Positions 14,635 to 24,229 of a DNA stretch of 49,574 bases are shown in pieces. The notes beneath the pieces are model-generated. The model was given only the letters and a program-made list of their open reading frames with translations, was not told the DNA's origin and made no database searches. The stretch is from Bacteroidales bacterium (GTDB lineage: Bacteria; Bacteroidota; Bacteroidia; Bacteroidales; UBA1556). How positions within the stretch are numbered: position 1 is the stretch's first letter; each line of letters opens with the position of its first letter. A program made the position numbers and the translations under genes. Location of the stretch: positions 1 to 49,574 of the forward strand of contig JAGLCR010000056.1 in assembly GCA_023146135.1 (NCBI GenBank). Direction: 5' to 3'.

Positions 14635-15915
14635 GTGAAAAAACGATTAGCATTTCATACTCTAGGTTGCAAGCTCAATTTCTCTGAGACTTCTACAATA
14701 GCACGAATGTTTCCCAAGTCGGAATACGAAATTGTGGACTTTAAGAGTGAAGCTGATTACTATGTGATTAATTCGTGCTCGGTAACGGGTGTTGCAGAAA
14801 AGAAATGTAAAACTGCAGCCAAACAAGCTAAAAAGAGAAATCCTGATGCCATGGTAACCATGATGGGTTGTTTTTCGCAAATAAAGCCAGAAACAGTGGC
14901 TAGGTTTGAAGCGGTAGATTTGGTTTTGGGAAATGAAGATAAGTTTAACTTGCCCGAGTATCTTTCTAATCCTCAGGGCGAACGCGCTACCGAAGTATAT
15001 GTTTTGGATTTAGCCAAAAGCAAAGTTTTTTCTCCTGCTTATTCAACCAGTCGTACGCGTTCTTTCCTAAAAGTACAAGATGGTTGCGATCATTTTTGCA
15101 CCTACTGTTCTATTCCATTTGCCCGTGGGCGTAGTCGCTCCGGAACCATTGCCCAAACTATTGCCAAAGCAAAGGAGGTGGGTCGTACAGATACTCGTGA
15201 AATTATTTTAACAGGAGTAAATATTGGTGATTTTGGTAAAGGTACAGAGGAAAGCTTCTACGACCTATTGGTTGAATTGGAGAAAGTGCCGGGTATCGAG
15301 CGTATTCGTATTTCATCGGTAGAGCCTGAACTGCTTACTGATGAAATTATTGAATTAGTTGCCAAATCAAAAGTTTTTTTACCCCATTTTCATTTGCCCT
15401 TACAAAGTGGTTGTGATAAGACGCTTTTAGATATGAAACGCTTTTATGACACTGCTCTTTACGCTAATCGGGTGGAGAAAATAAAAAACTTATTGCCGCA
15501 TGCATGCATTGCGGCTGATTTAATTGTAGGCTTTCCTACTGAAACAGAGGAGGATTTTGCTCAAACAAAGCAGTTTATTGCTGATTTGCCAATTTCTTAT
15601 GTGCATGTTTTTACCTATTCGCAGCGCGAAAACACCAATGCATTACGAATGCAGAATGTAGTATCACCTCCTGAAAAGAAAAAACGGAGTCAGCGTCTGC
15701 ACGAGCTTTCAGAGCGAAAACGCTTGCAGTTTTATCGTGAAAATATTGGAACTACCCGAAAAGTGCTATGGGAGGCAGAAGTGCAAGGTGGTATGATGTC
15801 GGGTTGGACGGAGAATTATATTAAGGTGATTACACCCTATCGTTCCGATTTGGAGAACACAGTTCAAGAAGTGAAATTGAAAGAGTTGAATATAGAGGGT
15901 GTTTTTGAGGCTTAA
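14635..15915 (+). CDS. mtaB: tRNA (t6A37 C2)-methylthiotransferase MtaB
   Basis: MtaB converts t6A37 to ms2t6A37 in tRNAs reading ANN codons. The 426-residue protein has the N-terminal MTTase domain with the auxiliary-cluster cysteines Cys12 (TLGCKLN), Cys48 (INSCSV) and Cys79 (MMGCF). The radical SAM motif is Cys151, Cys155, Cys158 (DGCDHFCTYCS), and a C-terminal TRAM-like region follows. The CKLN pattern marks MtaB rather than MiaB. It uses a GTG start at 14635; no in-frame ATG lies nearby and the MKKRLAFHTLGCK N-terminus is the family norm. It follows the yjjG-like gene by 58 bases with no terminator, so it is probably the last gene of the mqnE transcript. Confidence 0.93.
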   Translation: MKKRLAFHTLGCKLNFSETSTIARMFPKSEYEIVDFKSEADYYVINSCSVTGVAEKKCKTAAKQAKKRNPDAMVTMMGCFSQIKPETVARFEAVDLVLGNEDKFNLPEYLSNPQGERATEVYVLDLAKSKVFSPAYSTSRTRSFLKVQDGCDHFCTYCSIPFARGRSRSGTIAQTIAKAKEVGRTDTREIILTGVNIGDFGKGTEESFYDLLVELEKVPGIERIRISSVEPELLTDEIIELVAKSKVFLPHFHLPLQSGCDKTLLDMKRFYDTALYANRVEKIKNLLPHACIAADLIVGFPTETEEDFAQTKQFIADLPISYVHVFTYSQRENTNALRMQNVVSPPEKKKRSQRLHELSERKRLQFYRENIGTTRKVLWEAEVQGGMMSGWTENYIKVITPYRSDLENTVQEVKLKELNIEGVFEA

Positions 15916-15945
15916 TTATCTTTGTTTTATTTTCCTAATATTCCG

Positions 15946-15974
15946 TTGTTTATCTAAAATTATTTTTACTTTAG
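15946..15974 (+). promoter_or_regulatory. Candidate promoter for the S41 peptidase gene
   Basis: TTG at 15946-15948 is followed after 18 bases by TACTTTAG at 15967-15974 (seven of eight positions of TAnnTTTG). This would give a leader of about 110 bases. A few short inverted repeats occur in the leader. Confidence 0.35.
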
Positions 15975-16088
15975 CAACAGGATAAAATAAAAGGAAGTTG
16001 GTTTATAAGGAATCGGCAGAAGTTTCTGTTTACTGTAGTTTAATAATACTAGTAATATAGTCCTTAACAATACTTAGCACGATTTATT

Positions 16089-18308
16089 ATGAGTACAAAC
16101 ATTGCTTTTTTGTTGTCATTTAATTTGTTGATTTTGTCAAGTGTTGTTGGCTTCGCACAAGTAAATAATCGTTCCATTGAAAATGTTAAAGCTTTTTCAA
16201 AAGTCTACGGTTATGTGCGTTATTTTTATCCAGGAGATGAAGCTGCATCTATTGATTGGGATAATTTTGCTGTTTTTGGCGTAAATTCAGTTATAAATAT
16301 TAATAGTACTGATAGTCTAAAAGCTAAACTGAATGAATTATTTCTCCCAATTGCTCCATCTATTATTATTAATCAGGAAATAGATATAACGACAGCATAT
16401 TGCAAGCCAAAAGGGAGTAAAGCTAGAAAAGTTACATGGCAGTATTTAGGATTTGAAAACGAATATAAAAACTCCTATTACAAATGCCGTACGAACAGAC
16501 CTCACCAGAAGCATTTAGCAATTAAGAAAACAGGTGTTATGACAATAGATGCCACCAAATATCATAATGAAACTATTAAAATTTCAGCAAAAATAAGGCT
16601 GAAAGAAGGTAGTAATGGCTCTGGATATTTATTTCTTCAACAACAAGACGAAGGTAGCATAATATATTATAATAACATGTTTTACAATCCTGTAACTAAA
16701 CAAAATGCTTTTATTTTTCGAGAAATTGAGGGTCTTGTTTTAGCTAATGCTGAAAAAATTAAGATTGGATTTATGCTAAAAGGTGCAGGAGCATTGGAAG
16801 TTGCTGAATTTAATGTTGCTTACTTTCATAATAATACATGGGTTCCAATTGATATTTCGAATAAGCAGTTTATTATATATAGAAAAGATACGATAACTTA
16901 TAGCGGTAGTACTCCTGTTTCAATACAATTAAATGATACTGTTATTTTGGAGAAAAGAATAGCACCTTTTAAGCAAACTCCAAAACAATTTGATTGTGTT
17001 TCTGATAAGATTAGCGATAGTTTATTTGTAAATATGCCACTTGTTCTTTTTGGTGATAAGGAACATACCTACCCAAATTCGGATACAGTTAAGTTAAACA
17101 AACTCAAAAATGATATATGCAAATATAAACCATTTGATGTAGAAAACTTGAATGACAGATTAGCAAATGTAGTTGTTATGTGGAATATTTTCCAGCATTT
17201 TTATCCGTCTTTAGAAGAATCTGATCTTAACTGGGATAAAACTCTTGAATATGGCTTGCAAAATTGTTATTCAAATTCCACAAAAGATTCTTATTTAATG
17301 CTATTAAGACGTTTATTAGGTGGGTTTGGCGATTCTCATATATATGTGGCAGGTCCAACAGTTTGTAATTATACTCCACCAGTACAATGTGTTCAGATTG
17401 AAAATAAATTGGTTGTCTCGAGTGTGTTAAGTGATGATTGCCCATTGAAAGTAGGGGATGTTTTAATGAAGATAAATAATATAGAAGTAAATGTTATATT
17501 GGATAGCTTGATGAATTATGTGTCGGCATTTTCGCAAAGTGGTAAATATCGCAGGGCAATTGAATTATTACTTTTAGGAGAAAAAAACTCAAGTTTTAAT
17601 GTTCATGTTTTAAGGAATGGCAATGAATTTCATTCGCATGAGTTGAAAAGAAATATTAACGGTTTTGACTATAGGTTTTTGAAACAAACCGAATTAAATC
17701 CATATTATAAACATATTGATGACAGTATATTTTATGTTGATTTTACTAGAATACCTAGAGATACATTAAAAGAATTACTCCCTACTTTACAGCAATATAA
17801 AAATATTATTGTCGATTTTAGAGGCTATCCAAAATTACGGCCAGATGATTGGATTCCACACCTTATAGATAAAAAGACTTCAATTTCGAATTTGTTTTTT
17901 ACTGAAGAGATTATTTATCCCAGTCATAGCAAGAATAAATTAAGAAGTTATCCTGATAGAGCTTTTTATCCAAAAGAGCCTACGCTAAATTCAAATTTCA
18001 TTTATTTGATTAATGATAAAGCAGTTAGTGCTGCTGAAACTTATTTATATTATTTAAGAGAACTTAATACTTCAATATTTGTTGGACAGCCAACTGCTGG
18101 CACAACAGGAACAATGACGAATTTCACTTTACGAGGAGGATATTCTATTTCTTTTACAGGAATGCTTGCAAAAGAGGCGAATGGCGAACTATTTCATGGA
18201 ATAATGCCAGATATTAAAGTTAATACTACTATGGAAGGATTAAAACAAGGGGAAGATGAATTAATGGAAAAAGCGATTAATTATATACAAACCAAATATA
18301 AGAGGTAA
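16089..18308 (+). CDS. S41-family (tricorn/IRBP-like) serine peptidase, secreted
   Basis: A 739-residue protein with a signal peptide (cleavage near VVGFAQ). The C-terminal half is an S41 peptidase: a PDZ-like segment around residues 440-480 (LKVGDVLMKINN), a candidate catalytic His417 in GDSH, and the nucleophile Ser647 in DKAVSAAE. The Lys of the CtpA-type Ser-Lys dyad is replaced by Thr in TAGTTG, so a tricorn-like Ser-His arrangement is more likely. The N-terminal half contains a module (VYGYVRYFYPGDEA...DWDNFAVFG) that resembles the one before the catalytic domain (MWNIFQHFYPSLEE...NWDKTLEYG), with a jelly-roll-like stretch between them. No T9SS signal is seen, so it is probably periplasmic. 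It is monocistronic; substrates are unknown. Confidence 0.82.
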   Translation: MSTNIAFLLSFNLLILSSVVGFAQVNNRSIENVKAFSKVYGYVRYFYPGDEAASIDWDNFAVFGVNSVININSTDSLKAKLNELFLPIAPSIIINQEIDITTAYCKPKGSKARKVTWQYLGFENEYKNSYYKCRTNRPHQKHLAIKKTGVMTIDATKYHNETIKISAKIRLKEGSNGSGYLFLQQQDEGSIIYYNNMFYNPVTKQNAFIFREIEGLVLANAEKIKIGFMLKGAGALEVAEFNVAYFHNNTWVPIDISNKQFIIYRKDTITYSGSTPVSIQLNDTVILEKRIAPFKQTPKQFDCVSDKISDSLFVNMPLVLFGDKEHTYPNSDTVKLNKLKNDICKYKPFDVENLNDRLANVVVMWNIFQHFYPSLEESDLNWDKTLEYGLQNCYSNSTKDSYLMLLRRLLGGFGDSHIYVAGPTVCNYTPPVQCVQIENKLVVSSVLSDDCPLKVGDVLMKINNIEVNVILDSLMNYVSAFSQSGKYRRAIELLLLGEKNSSFNVHVLRNGNEFHSHELKRNINGFDYRFLKQTELNPYYKHIDDSIFYVDFTRIPRDTLKELLPTLQQYKNIIVDFRGYPKLRPDDWIPHLIDKKTSISNLFFTEEIIYPSHSKNKLRSYPDRAFYPKEPTLNSNFIYLINDKAVSAAETYLYYLRELNTSIFVGQPTAGTTGTMTNFTLRGGYSISFTGMLAKEANGELFHGIMPDIKVNTTMEGLKQGEDELMEKAINYIQTKYKR

Positions 18309-18396
18309 ACTCATCCCTACATTCGCTAAAATAATTTAATACTCGACTAATTCCTACTTTGATACGCTACATATAGATATCTTTCCTGTTTGAATT

Positions 18397-18446
18397 ATAT
18401 CAAGCATTTTGATATTAAATAGGTGAGACACAATAGATACTATTGT
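18397..18446. repeat. Two short inverted repeats between convergent genes
   Basis: ATATCAA/TTGATAT (18397-18403 and 18409-18415, loop 5) and ACAATAG/CTATTGT (18430-18436 and 18440-18446, loop 3) are perfect 7-base inverted repeats. They lie in the 144-base gap where the S41 gene and the large surface-protein gene converge. Neither has a clear T-run, so a terminator role is possible but unproven. Confidence 0.35.
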
Positions 18447-18452
18447 AAATCC

Positions 18453-21400
18453 CTAATCTGAACCTGAACGAAATAAACTAAGCGTACCGCGAACAGCCTT
18501 ATCTTGATGCCCTCCTCCTTTTCCATTATACTCTTGGTAAATAATTTCCCAGAAATATACTCCTTCAGCAACTTCTCTCCCATTAACCATTCCATTCCAT
18601 TGATTCTTTATATCATCTGTACGGAAAACACACCCACCCCACCGATCATAAATACACACTTCAAATTCCCAAATATTTTGATAGTCAATATTAAAAACAT
18701 CATTAAATCCATCTCCATTGGGAGTAAATACATTGGGGACAATAAATTTGGGTGGACAATTTATAAGTTCTATTGTATCAGATACTATGCAAGTCCTCTT
18801 TCTAATCTTAACCCAATATTCACCTGTATAATAGACTGTTATATTACTCATGGTCGAATTTGTGCTCCATAAGTATTCATCCATTCCAATTCCAGCATCT
18901 AATAGTACACTTTCATCCAAGCATATTGTAGTGTCATTTCCTAAAAACACAAAGGGCGGTTGATCTTCACGTATGCTAATTGTATCAGGTGCCGACCAGC
19001 AACCATCAGGGTCTTCTACACTTATAATAAAAGTGTCTGGTTGAGATATCCAGCGAAATTGCCCTTTATAATTATCACTCCATAAGTAAGTAGTAAATGT
19101 ACCCAAATTGAGCTGTACACTATCTTCAACACAGAATGCGGTATCGCCCTGTGGGCAAATAACTGGCGGAGGCTCTCCGACTATTAAAGTATCAAACACC
19201 ATGCATAAGCCACTATCAGCACTTACAAGAACTGTATAACTACCTGCAGGCAAATTATCAGTATAATCAAGTGTATCGCCTGTGCTCCATTGATAAGTGT
19301 AGAAAAAATTTGGGTCTGGAATAAGTGCATTTATTATTCCCAAACTGTCTCCATTACATATATTGTCTGTAATATTATAATTCATATTAAGGTTGCAACC
19401 AACGAATATTGAATCATTTACAATACAACCTCCTGCGTAAGTTACTGTAACAAAGTACCAACCTGTTTGATTAACTGAAATTGTAGGATTTGTACTTCCA
19501 TTGGACCACAAATAAGTAGTATACGGCCCTCCATTAAAATTGACTGTAGTAAGTGTTGTTGAACCACCCAAATTGAAGTTTACACTCGGGCCTAATCCAT
19601 ATACATATTGAGGACCATTGGAAAAATTCCAACCCGTATTATTTGAAATATCGGTACTAAAATCACCTGCAAAGAAACTTGCTCCTCCACTAGCTCCAAT
19701 ATCACGTATATTAATAAAATCGCCACTTACCACACCCTGTGTCTTCGAAACATATGCTTGATAATTCTTCTTTGTTGATTGAAGATTTAATGCATAACAG
19801 TTATTCCCTCTTACATACCAATAATCTATTATACGCTGAACTATTCCTTCTTCCAATTCATAAGTATTTCCTGAATGAAAGATTAAGCTATCAAATACAT
19901 TCTCACCTAAAACAGTTCCCATATTATTAATAACCACTTTATTATAATATTGTTTGAGGGCTGTTTTATTATCCAACACGCTACTCAGTTTTTTAATGGG
20001 AGCAAACAACACATTATTGAAATATAATGATTTGTTTCCCATAATTGAAAGATTAAAAACACCATCAGTGCTATCAAAAATAATATTTGAACTACCAGTC
20101 AAAAAAGTAAGATTATTAGATTGCAAAATCATATTACTTCTAAGAATGAGATTCGAATTTTGAATATCAATTTTACGAGTCGAATTAAAATTGGCTTGAT
20201 ACCCATTCGCAAATATATCATTTCCCATAGTCCTAAAACTACCTTCTTTATGTATGATGTTTCCTTTCACGTTCAAATTATCTAATAACCGCCAACCCCC
20301 GTTTGTTAGAAATGTAATATCTTGAATAGTTTTTGAAGATGATTTAATAAAATTAGTTGTATCCAGCGCCCTCATATAAATTTCAGGAGCCTTAATTAAA
20401 TGCATTGTATCTCCTAATGCGATAGATCCATAGATATTTAGTTTAGCAATAAACATAGCAGGATTACTCGGTGTCCATCCCCATATCAAGTCATGGCATT
20501 CGGGCAACATGCTCGCTGAAACAGTATCTATTAAGTTTGTAAAAGAAAGTGAATCAATAAAAACATCATCCTTATATGTGGGAATACATTCACCACCTGA
20601 ACCGCCAGAAAGTAGTGACCAATGAGTAGTATCAAACCAATCTCCACCACTATTGACCCAATATAATGTACGCACTTGAGTCGGTGTAATCTGCCAATTA
20701 GATGAATTCCCTCCTAAATTATATCCATCCAGTATAGTAAAAGTGTTATTTCCTGTAGCATTAATATTCTTTATTTTAACACTATGCATCAGCACATTTC
20801 CATTCTGCTTAACAAAATTGGCCATAGATGCTGATCCTGAAACCGACACCCCCTTAATAGATATTGTACCATAACAATCGGCATTTGCAATCCACCTTTG
20901 ATTAATAATTTGGTTGTAACCACCTTGAATTAAATAGTCACCTCCCTTTGAGAAATGAAGGGAGTCCATGGTATTCTGACCATAAATAAAACCATCGGAT
21001 TGAAAGAACAAACGATTAAAAACATTATTTACTAAACTATCATGCTTCACAGAACCTACTACATTAGAATCAAGAAAACTCACATTATAATATGTGGTTT
21101 GACCTGCTCCTTGTGTTTTAATATCACCTCCACCTAAAAATCGTATATGTGAATTATTGGCCAATAATGTCGTATTTGCAGATTGATTCCATAGAAACAA
21201 GCCTCCGAATTTAGAAATTATGTTAAAATTAACATTATGTATATCAAGAAGTTTTGGCTTGCCGCTAATGGCTACATATGCATGGGTTTGTATTGGATTT
21301 AGGTTTGCAATAAGTTGACCTTGAATGTGAATTATCGTATTCAGTACGGTTAAAGTATCCAATAAGGTCCATCTTCCAGTATCGCATATATAGGTGATTC

Positions 21401-23921
21401 CCATCATGGGGTGACCACTCATTTTTATAGTTTTATTTTTTTGATCCCAAACAAAAAATGTTTCACTCCTGTTTTTGAAACTCATATTTGAGTTTAGCTC
21501 CAAACTTCCCGAGATAAAATGGACATATTTTGAATTGTTGCTAAATACTGGTGAGTTTGTAGCATTTGACCAATCCATATTTCTGCAAAAAATATTTGCC
21601 GTATCTACAATAACAGTATCGTTACTATTAAACGAATTTGCATCAAAGAATACATCATCATAAATCATAGGTATACAAGCGCCCCCTTGGCCTCCACTGC
21701 TATACGACCAATGGATTGAATCATGCCAATTTCCCTGACCTCCAACCCAATAATGATTTACCGAATTGAAACTGAAAGTCCATCCTGTATTCATTCCCAA
21801 ATCACCACTATTCAAGGCTGTAAAAGGTGTGGATCCAATAATTTTGCTTCCTCGAAGATTTGCATAGCTAAGGCTAACAGTTGCCGATGCTCCCATTCTA
21901 AATATGAATTCTCCTACGCTTAATTTCTCTCTCATGGTAAGGGTATTCATACAGTTCGCATTTGCAATTAGAGCACGAATAATAGAATCGCTCCTTTGAT
22001 TAAACACATAATCTCTACCTCTATCAAAAAATAAAGTGTCGGATGTAGCCTCACCTGATAGTTCCATATCTTGATAAAAGGACATCTTATTAAATGTTGT
22101 AGAGTGAGTATTCAGTTTACCTACATTGTCTTTAAGTAAGAAACTGACATTATAAAGTTGAACGGGATTAATTCCTATAGCTTCCATTTTGGAACTATCA
22201 CCAATAAATCGGATATGAGAAGTGTTTGGAAAAATAATCAGGCTATCTTGTATAATGTAAAACTTATAATCTAAATCAATTACAGTACTTCCTAAACTCA
22301 ACTCTCGATATGCTATTCCTGAAGAATAAAACCCTTTGGCATGAACGTATTGACCGTCAGTATTTAAGTGGCCTCTTGCATGAAGAATTCTGCCTCCGCC
22401 ATTATTCAAACTATCTAATAATTGCCACCCTCCTTGACCCCAGAAGTTTATTCTTTGACTGTTAAGATTAATATTACTTGTTTCTATTGTTTCTCCAATA
22501 TCATTGGATATAAATGATATTGTTCCATTGGGAGTAGGACGCAGTGAATCACCAAAAAAACAAGAGCCTGAGATACGCAAAGTATCCACCATTCGCATTT
22601 CTCCAGATACTTGTCCCATCCATGTAAAATCGTGGCAATCAGCAATAACATCTAGAGTAATATTGTTTTTTGTAAATAAAGTTTGATTAAAAGAAGAGGT
22701 GTTTATCACCACATCATCCACTGTAGTTGGAATACATTCTCCACCAGGTCCTCCCGAACTTAAAGACCAGTGAAGCGTATCTGACCAATCGCCTGAATCA
22801 CCAACCCAATAAAGAATTCTATGTGGAGGAGCCTGAATAATCCATCCTGTATTATCACCTAAGTCCATTCCTCCCACTGCATAAAAGTTAGCTCCTCCCG
22901 AAGCATGAATGTGGTTTAGGATAGTGTAATTTATTGTAATGTTACTATTATTTTTACTAAAAGTAGCATGGCCGTTTGATGATTTTATAGAAATATAATT
23001 TTTACAATTGCCATCGGCCACAAAATCCTGAATAATCGTTTGTGTAGTATTGGGTGATATATAGTATTCGCATTTTTTAGTAAAGATCAAACTATCGTAT
23101 GTATTATTACCGATAATAACACCATTACCATCAAATTTCATTTTATGAAAGCTCGTATGGGTATTCGAGCTATACAAATACCCTTGCAGATTTACAAAAG
23201 TTACATTATAATAGGTTTGGTTTGTGGTATTATTATGTCGAAAATAGTTGTCATGTATAGTAATATGTGAGTTTCCTGCATTAACAGTGTAAGTATTGCC
23301 AGAAACTATCCATGTCATAAATTGCAAAGAGGAACTTCCAAGATTTAGATGTTTATTATAAATACCTGAAGAATAGAACGCTTGACCATCGATGTAATTT
23401 GAACCCGTACTAAATGTTCCACCTTTAAGATGTATATCTTCACAAATCAGAGTATCAGTAAGAACCCATGCTGCAGTACCAAGAAAATACAATGAAAAGT
23501 TTATGGTTTTTCCATTGAACTCAAGGTTATGGGTTCCGCTTTGCCCTTCAAATTGCATATCTGGACTGCTAAAACTATTCATTTTTGTACTCAAACTAAT
23601 CCCTCCATAGATTCTCCATGTTTTACATACACCTGAGAAATTTAGTGTGTTTGTAATCGTATGAATGTCAAAATTTCTACAAAATATCGTTTGGGAATTT
23701 AGATTAATATTAGCCGTTGCACTCATTGAGTTGACGTCAAAGATGACATTATCATTGGATGTTGGTGTTTGAATATGTTTGGTTGTGCCTCCTGATGTGG
23801 TTGCCCAATGATTAATATCAGACCAATCACCAGAACCTCCAACCCAATAATAATCTGCTGCATACAAATTAGCGTTTGTAAACATTAAGAGACTAAAAAG
23901 AATAATGATTATCTTTTGCAT
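18453..23921 (-). CDS. Giant four-repeat surface protein with T9SS type B sorting domain
   Basis: An 1822-residue secreted protein with signal peptide (cleavage after NLYA). Four long repeats begin near residues 24, 368, 722 and 1085. Each opens with YWVGGSGDWSDxxHW or a close variant, then SGGxxGxCIPTxxDDVxFD, then a strand-rich stretch with recurring LxFxGxG and YYNVxF phrases, and ends in a GxNTGW motif. This resembles beta-solenoid adhesins. From about residue 1450 come Ig/PKD-like segments (TYLWSNGSTNPTISV, YTYQWSTGD, TYLWSDN, EYLWSTNS). Residues about 1727-1822 are the CHU_C type B sorting domain (PNVFTPNGDGFNDVF ... YDRWGG ... GVYFWEI). It is probably exported by the T9SS and held at the surface or released. 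The ligand is unknown. A DUF2007 gene lies 74 bases upstream. Confidence 0.88.
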   Translation of the reverse strand: MQKIIIILFSLLMFTNANLYAADYYWVGGSGDWSDINHWATTSGGTTKHIQTPTSNDNVIFDVNSMSATANINLNSQTIFCRNFDIHTITNTLNFSGVCKTWRIYGGISLSTKMNSFSSPDMQFEGQSGTHNLEFNGKTINFSLYFLGTAAWVLTDTLICEDIHLKGGTFSTGSNYIDGQAFYSSGIYNKHLNLGSSSLQFMTWIVSGNTYTVNAGNSHITIHDNYFRHNNTTNQTYYNVTFVNLQGYLYSSNTHTSFHKMKFDGNGVIIGNNTYDSLIFTKKCEYYISPNTTQTIIQDFVADGNCKNYISIKSSNGHATFSKNNSNITINYTILNHIHASGGANFYAVGGMDLGDNTGWIIQAPPHRILYWVGDSGDWSDTLHWSLSSGGPGGECIPTTVDDVVINTSSFNQTLFTKNNITLDVIADCHDFTWMGQVSGEMRMVDTLRISGSCFFGDSLRPTPNGTISFISNDIGETIETSNINLNSQRINFWGQGGWQLLDSLNNGGGRILHARGHLNTDGQYVHAKGFYSSGIAYRELSLGSTVIDLDYKFYIIQDSLIIFPNTSHIRFIGDSSKMEAIGINPVQLYNVSFLLKDNVGKLNTHSTTFNKMSFYQDMELSGEATSDTLFFDRGRDYVFNQRSDSIIRALIANANCMNTLTMREKLSVGEFIFRMGASATVSLSYANLRGSKIIGSTPFTALNSGDLGMNTGWTFSFNSVNHYWVGGQGNWHDSIHWSYSSGGQGGACIPMIYDDVFFDANSFNSNDTVIVDTANIFCRNMDWSNATNSPVFSNNSKYVHFISGSLELNSNMSFKNRSETFFVWDQKNKTIKMSGHPMMGITYICDTGRWTLLDTLTVLNTIIHIQGQLIANLNPIQTHAYVAISGKPKLLDIHNVNFNIISKFGGLFLWNQSANTTLLANNSHIRFLGGGDIKTQGAGQTTYYNVSFLDSNVVGSVKHDSLVNNVFNRLFFQSDGFIYGQNTMDSLHFSKGGDYLIQGGYNQIINQRWIANADCYGTISIKGVSVSGSASMANFVKQNGNVLMHSVKIKNINATGNNTFTILDGYNLGGNSSNWQITPTQVRTLYWVNSGGDWFDTTHWSLLSGGSGGECIPTYKDDVFIDSLSFTNLIDTVSASMLPECHDLIWGWTPSNPAMFIAKLNIYGSIALGDTMHLIKAPEIYMRALDTTNFIKSSSKTIQDITFLTNGGWRLLDNLNVKGNIIHKEGSFRTMGNDIFANGYQANFNSTRKIDIQNSNLILRSNMILQSNNLTFLTGSSNIIFDSTDGVFNLSIMGNKSLYFNNVLFAPIKKLSSVLDNKTALKQYYNKVVINNMGTVLGENVFDSLIFHSGNTYELEEGIVQRIIDYWYVRGNNCYALNLQSTKKNYQAYVSKTQGVVSGDFINIRDIGASGGASFFAGDFSTDISNNTGWNFSNGPQYVYGLGPSVNFNLGGSTTLTTVNFNGGPYTTYLWSNGSTNPTISVNQTGWYFVTVTYAGGCIVNDSIFVGCNLNMNYNITDNICNGDSLGIINALIPDPNFFYTYQWSTGDTLDYTDNLPAGSYTVLVSADSGLCMVFDTLIVGEPPPVICPQGDTAFCVEDSVQLNLGTFTTYLWSDNYKGQFRWISQPDTFIISVEDPDGCWSAPDTISIREDQPPFVFLGNDTTICLDESVLLDAGIGMDEYLWSTNSTMSNITVYYTGEYWVKIRKRTCIVSDTIELINCPPKFIVPNVFTPNGDGFNDVFNIDYQNIWEFEVCIYDRWGGCVFRTDDIKNQWNGMVNGREVAEGVYFWEIIYQEYNGKGGGHQDKAVRGTLSLFRSGSD

Positions 23922-23995
23922 TGGTTTTTTATATGATCAATTCACATTGAGCTTACTAATATAGTTGATTTTTTCATCTTTAAATAATTACTTAA

Positions 23996-24229
23996 TTAGT
24001 CTTTTCCACTCATTTCCCACTCTTCCAACAAAGTAAGTACGTGTTGCGAATCACTCTCTTTAACAAATAAACTGACAGATGACATACTGCCTCCAACAAA
24101 ACCTGCAATAATACCTGAGTCAAAGTCATTCTTTATCAAAGACTGTATCCCTACTTCGTTCAAAAGTCTCATTTGTACCATCTTTACAGTATGTTCAAAG
24201 CCTGTAAATACTTCTATAAGATTATTCAT
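23996..24229 (-). CDS. DUF2007 domain protein
   Basis: A 77-residue protein matching the DUF2007 (putative signal-transducing) family: an N-terminal strand NLIEVFTGFE, a helix with VKMVQMRLLNEVGIQSLIKND, and a C-terminal strand SLFVKESDSQHVLTLLEEW. The family has a ferredoxin-like fold and no settled function; it is often found as a short stand-alone protein in Bacteroidota. It has no signal peptide and should be cytoplasmic. It lies 74 bases before the giant surface-protein gene on the same strand without a terminator, so cotranscription is possible. A role in controlling that gene would be speculation. Confidence 0.75.
   Translation of the reverse strand: MNNLIEVFTGFEHTVKMVQMRLLNEVGIQSLIKNDFDSGIIAGFVGGSMSSVSLFVKESDSQHVLTLLEEWEMSGKD

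Noticed and set aside
18453-23921. The repeated sequence as a CRISPR array or tandem DNA repeat
   Set aside because: The repeats are about 1 kb, diverged at DNA level and in frame within one protein.
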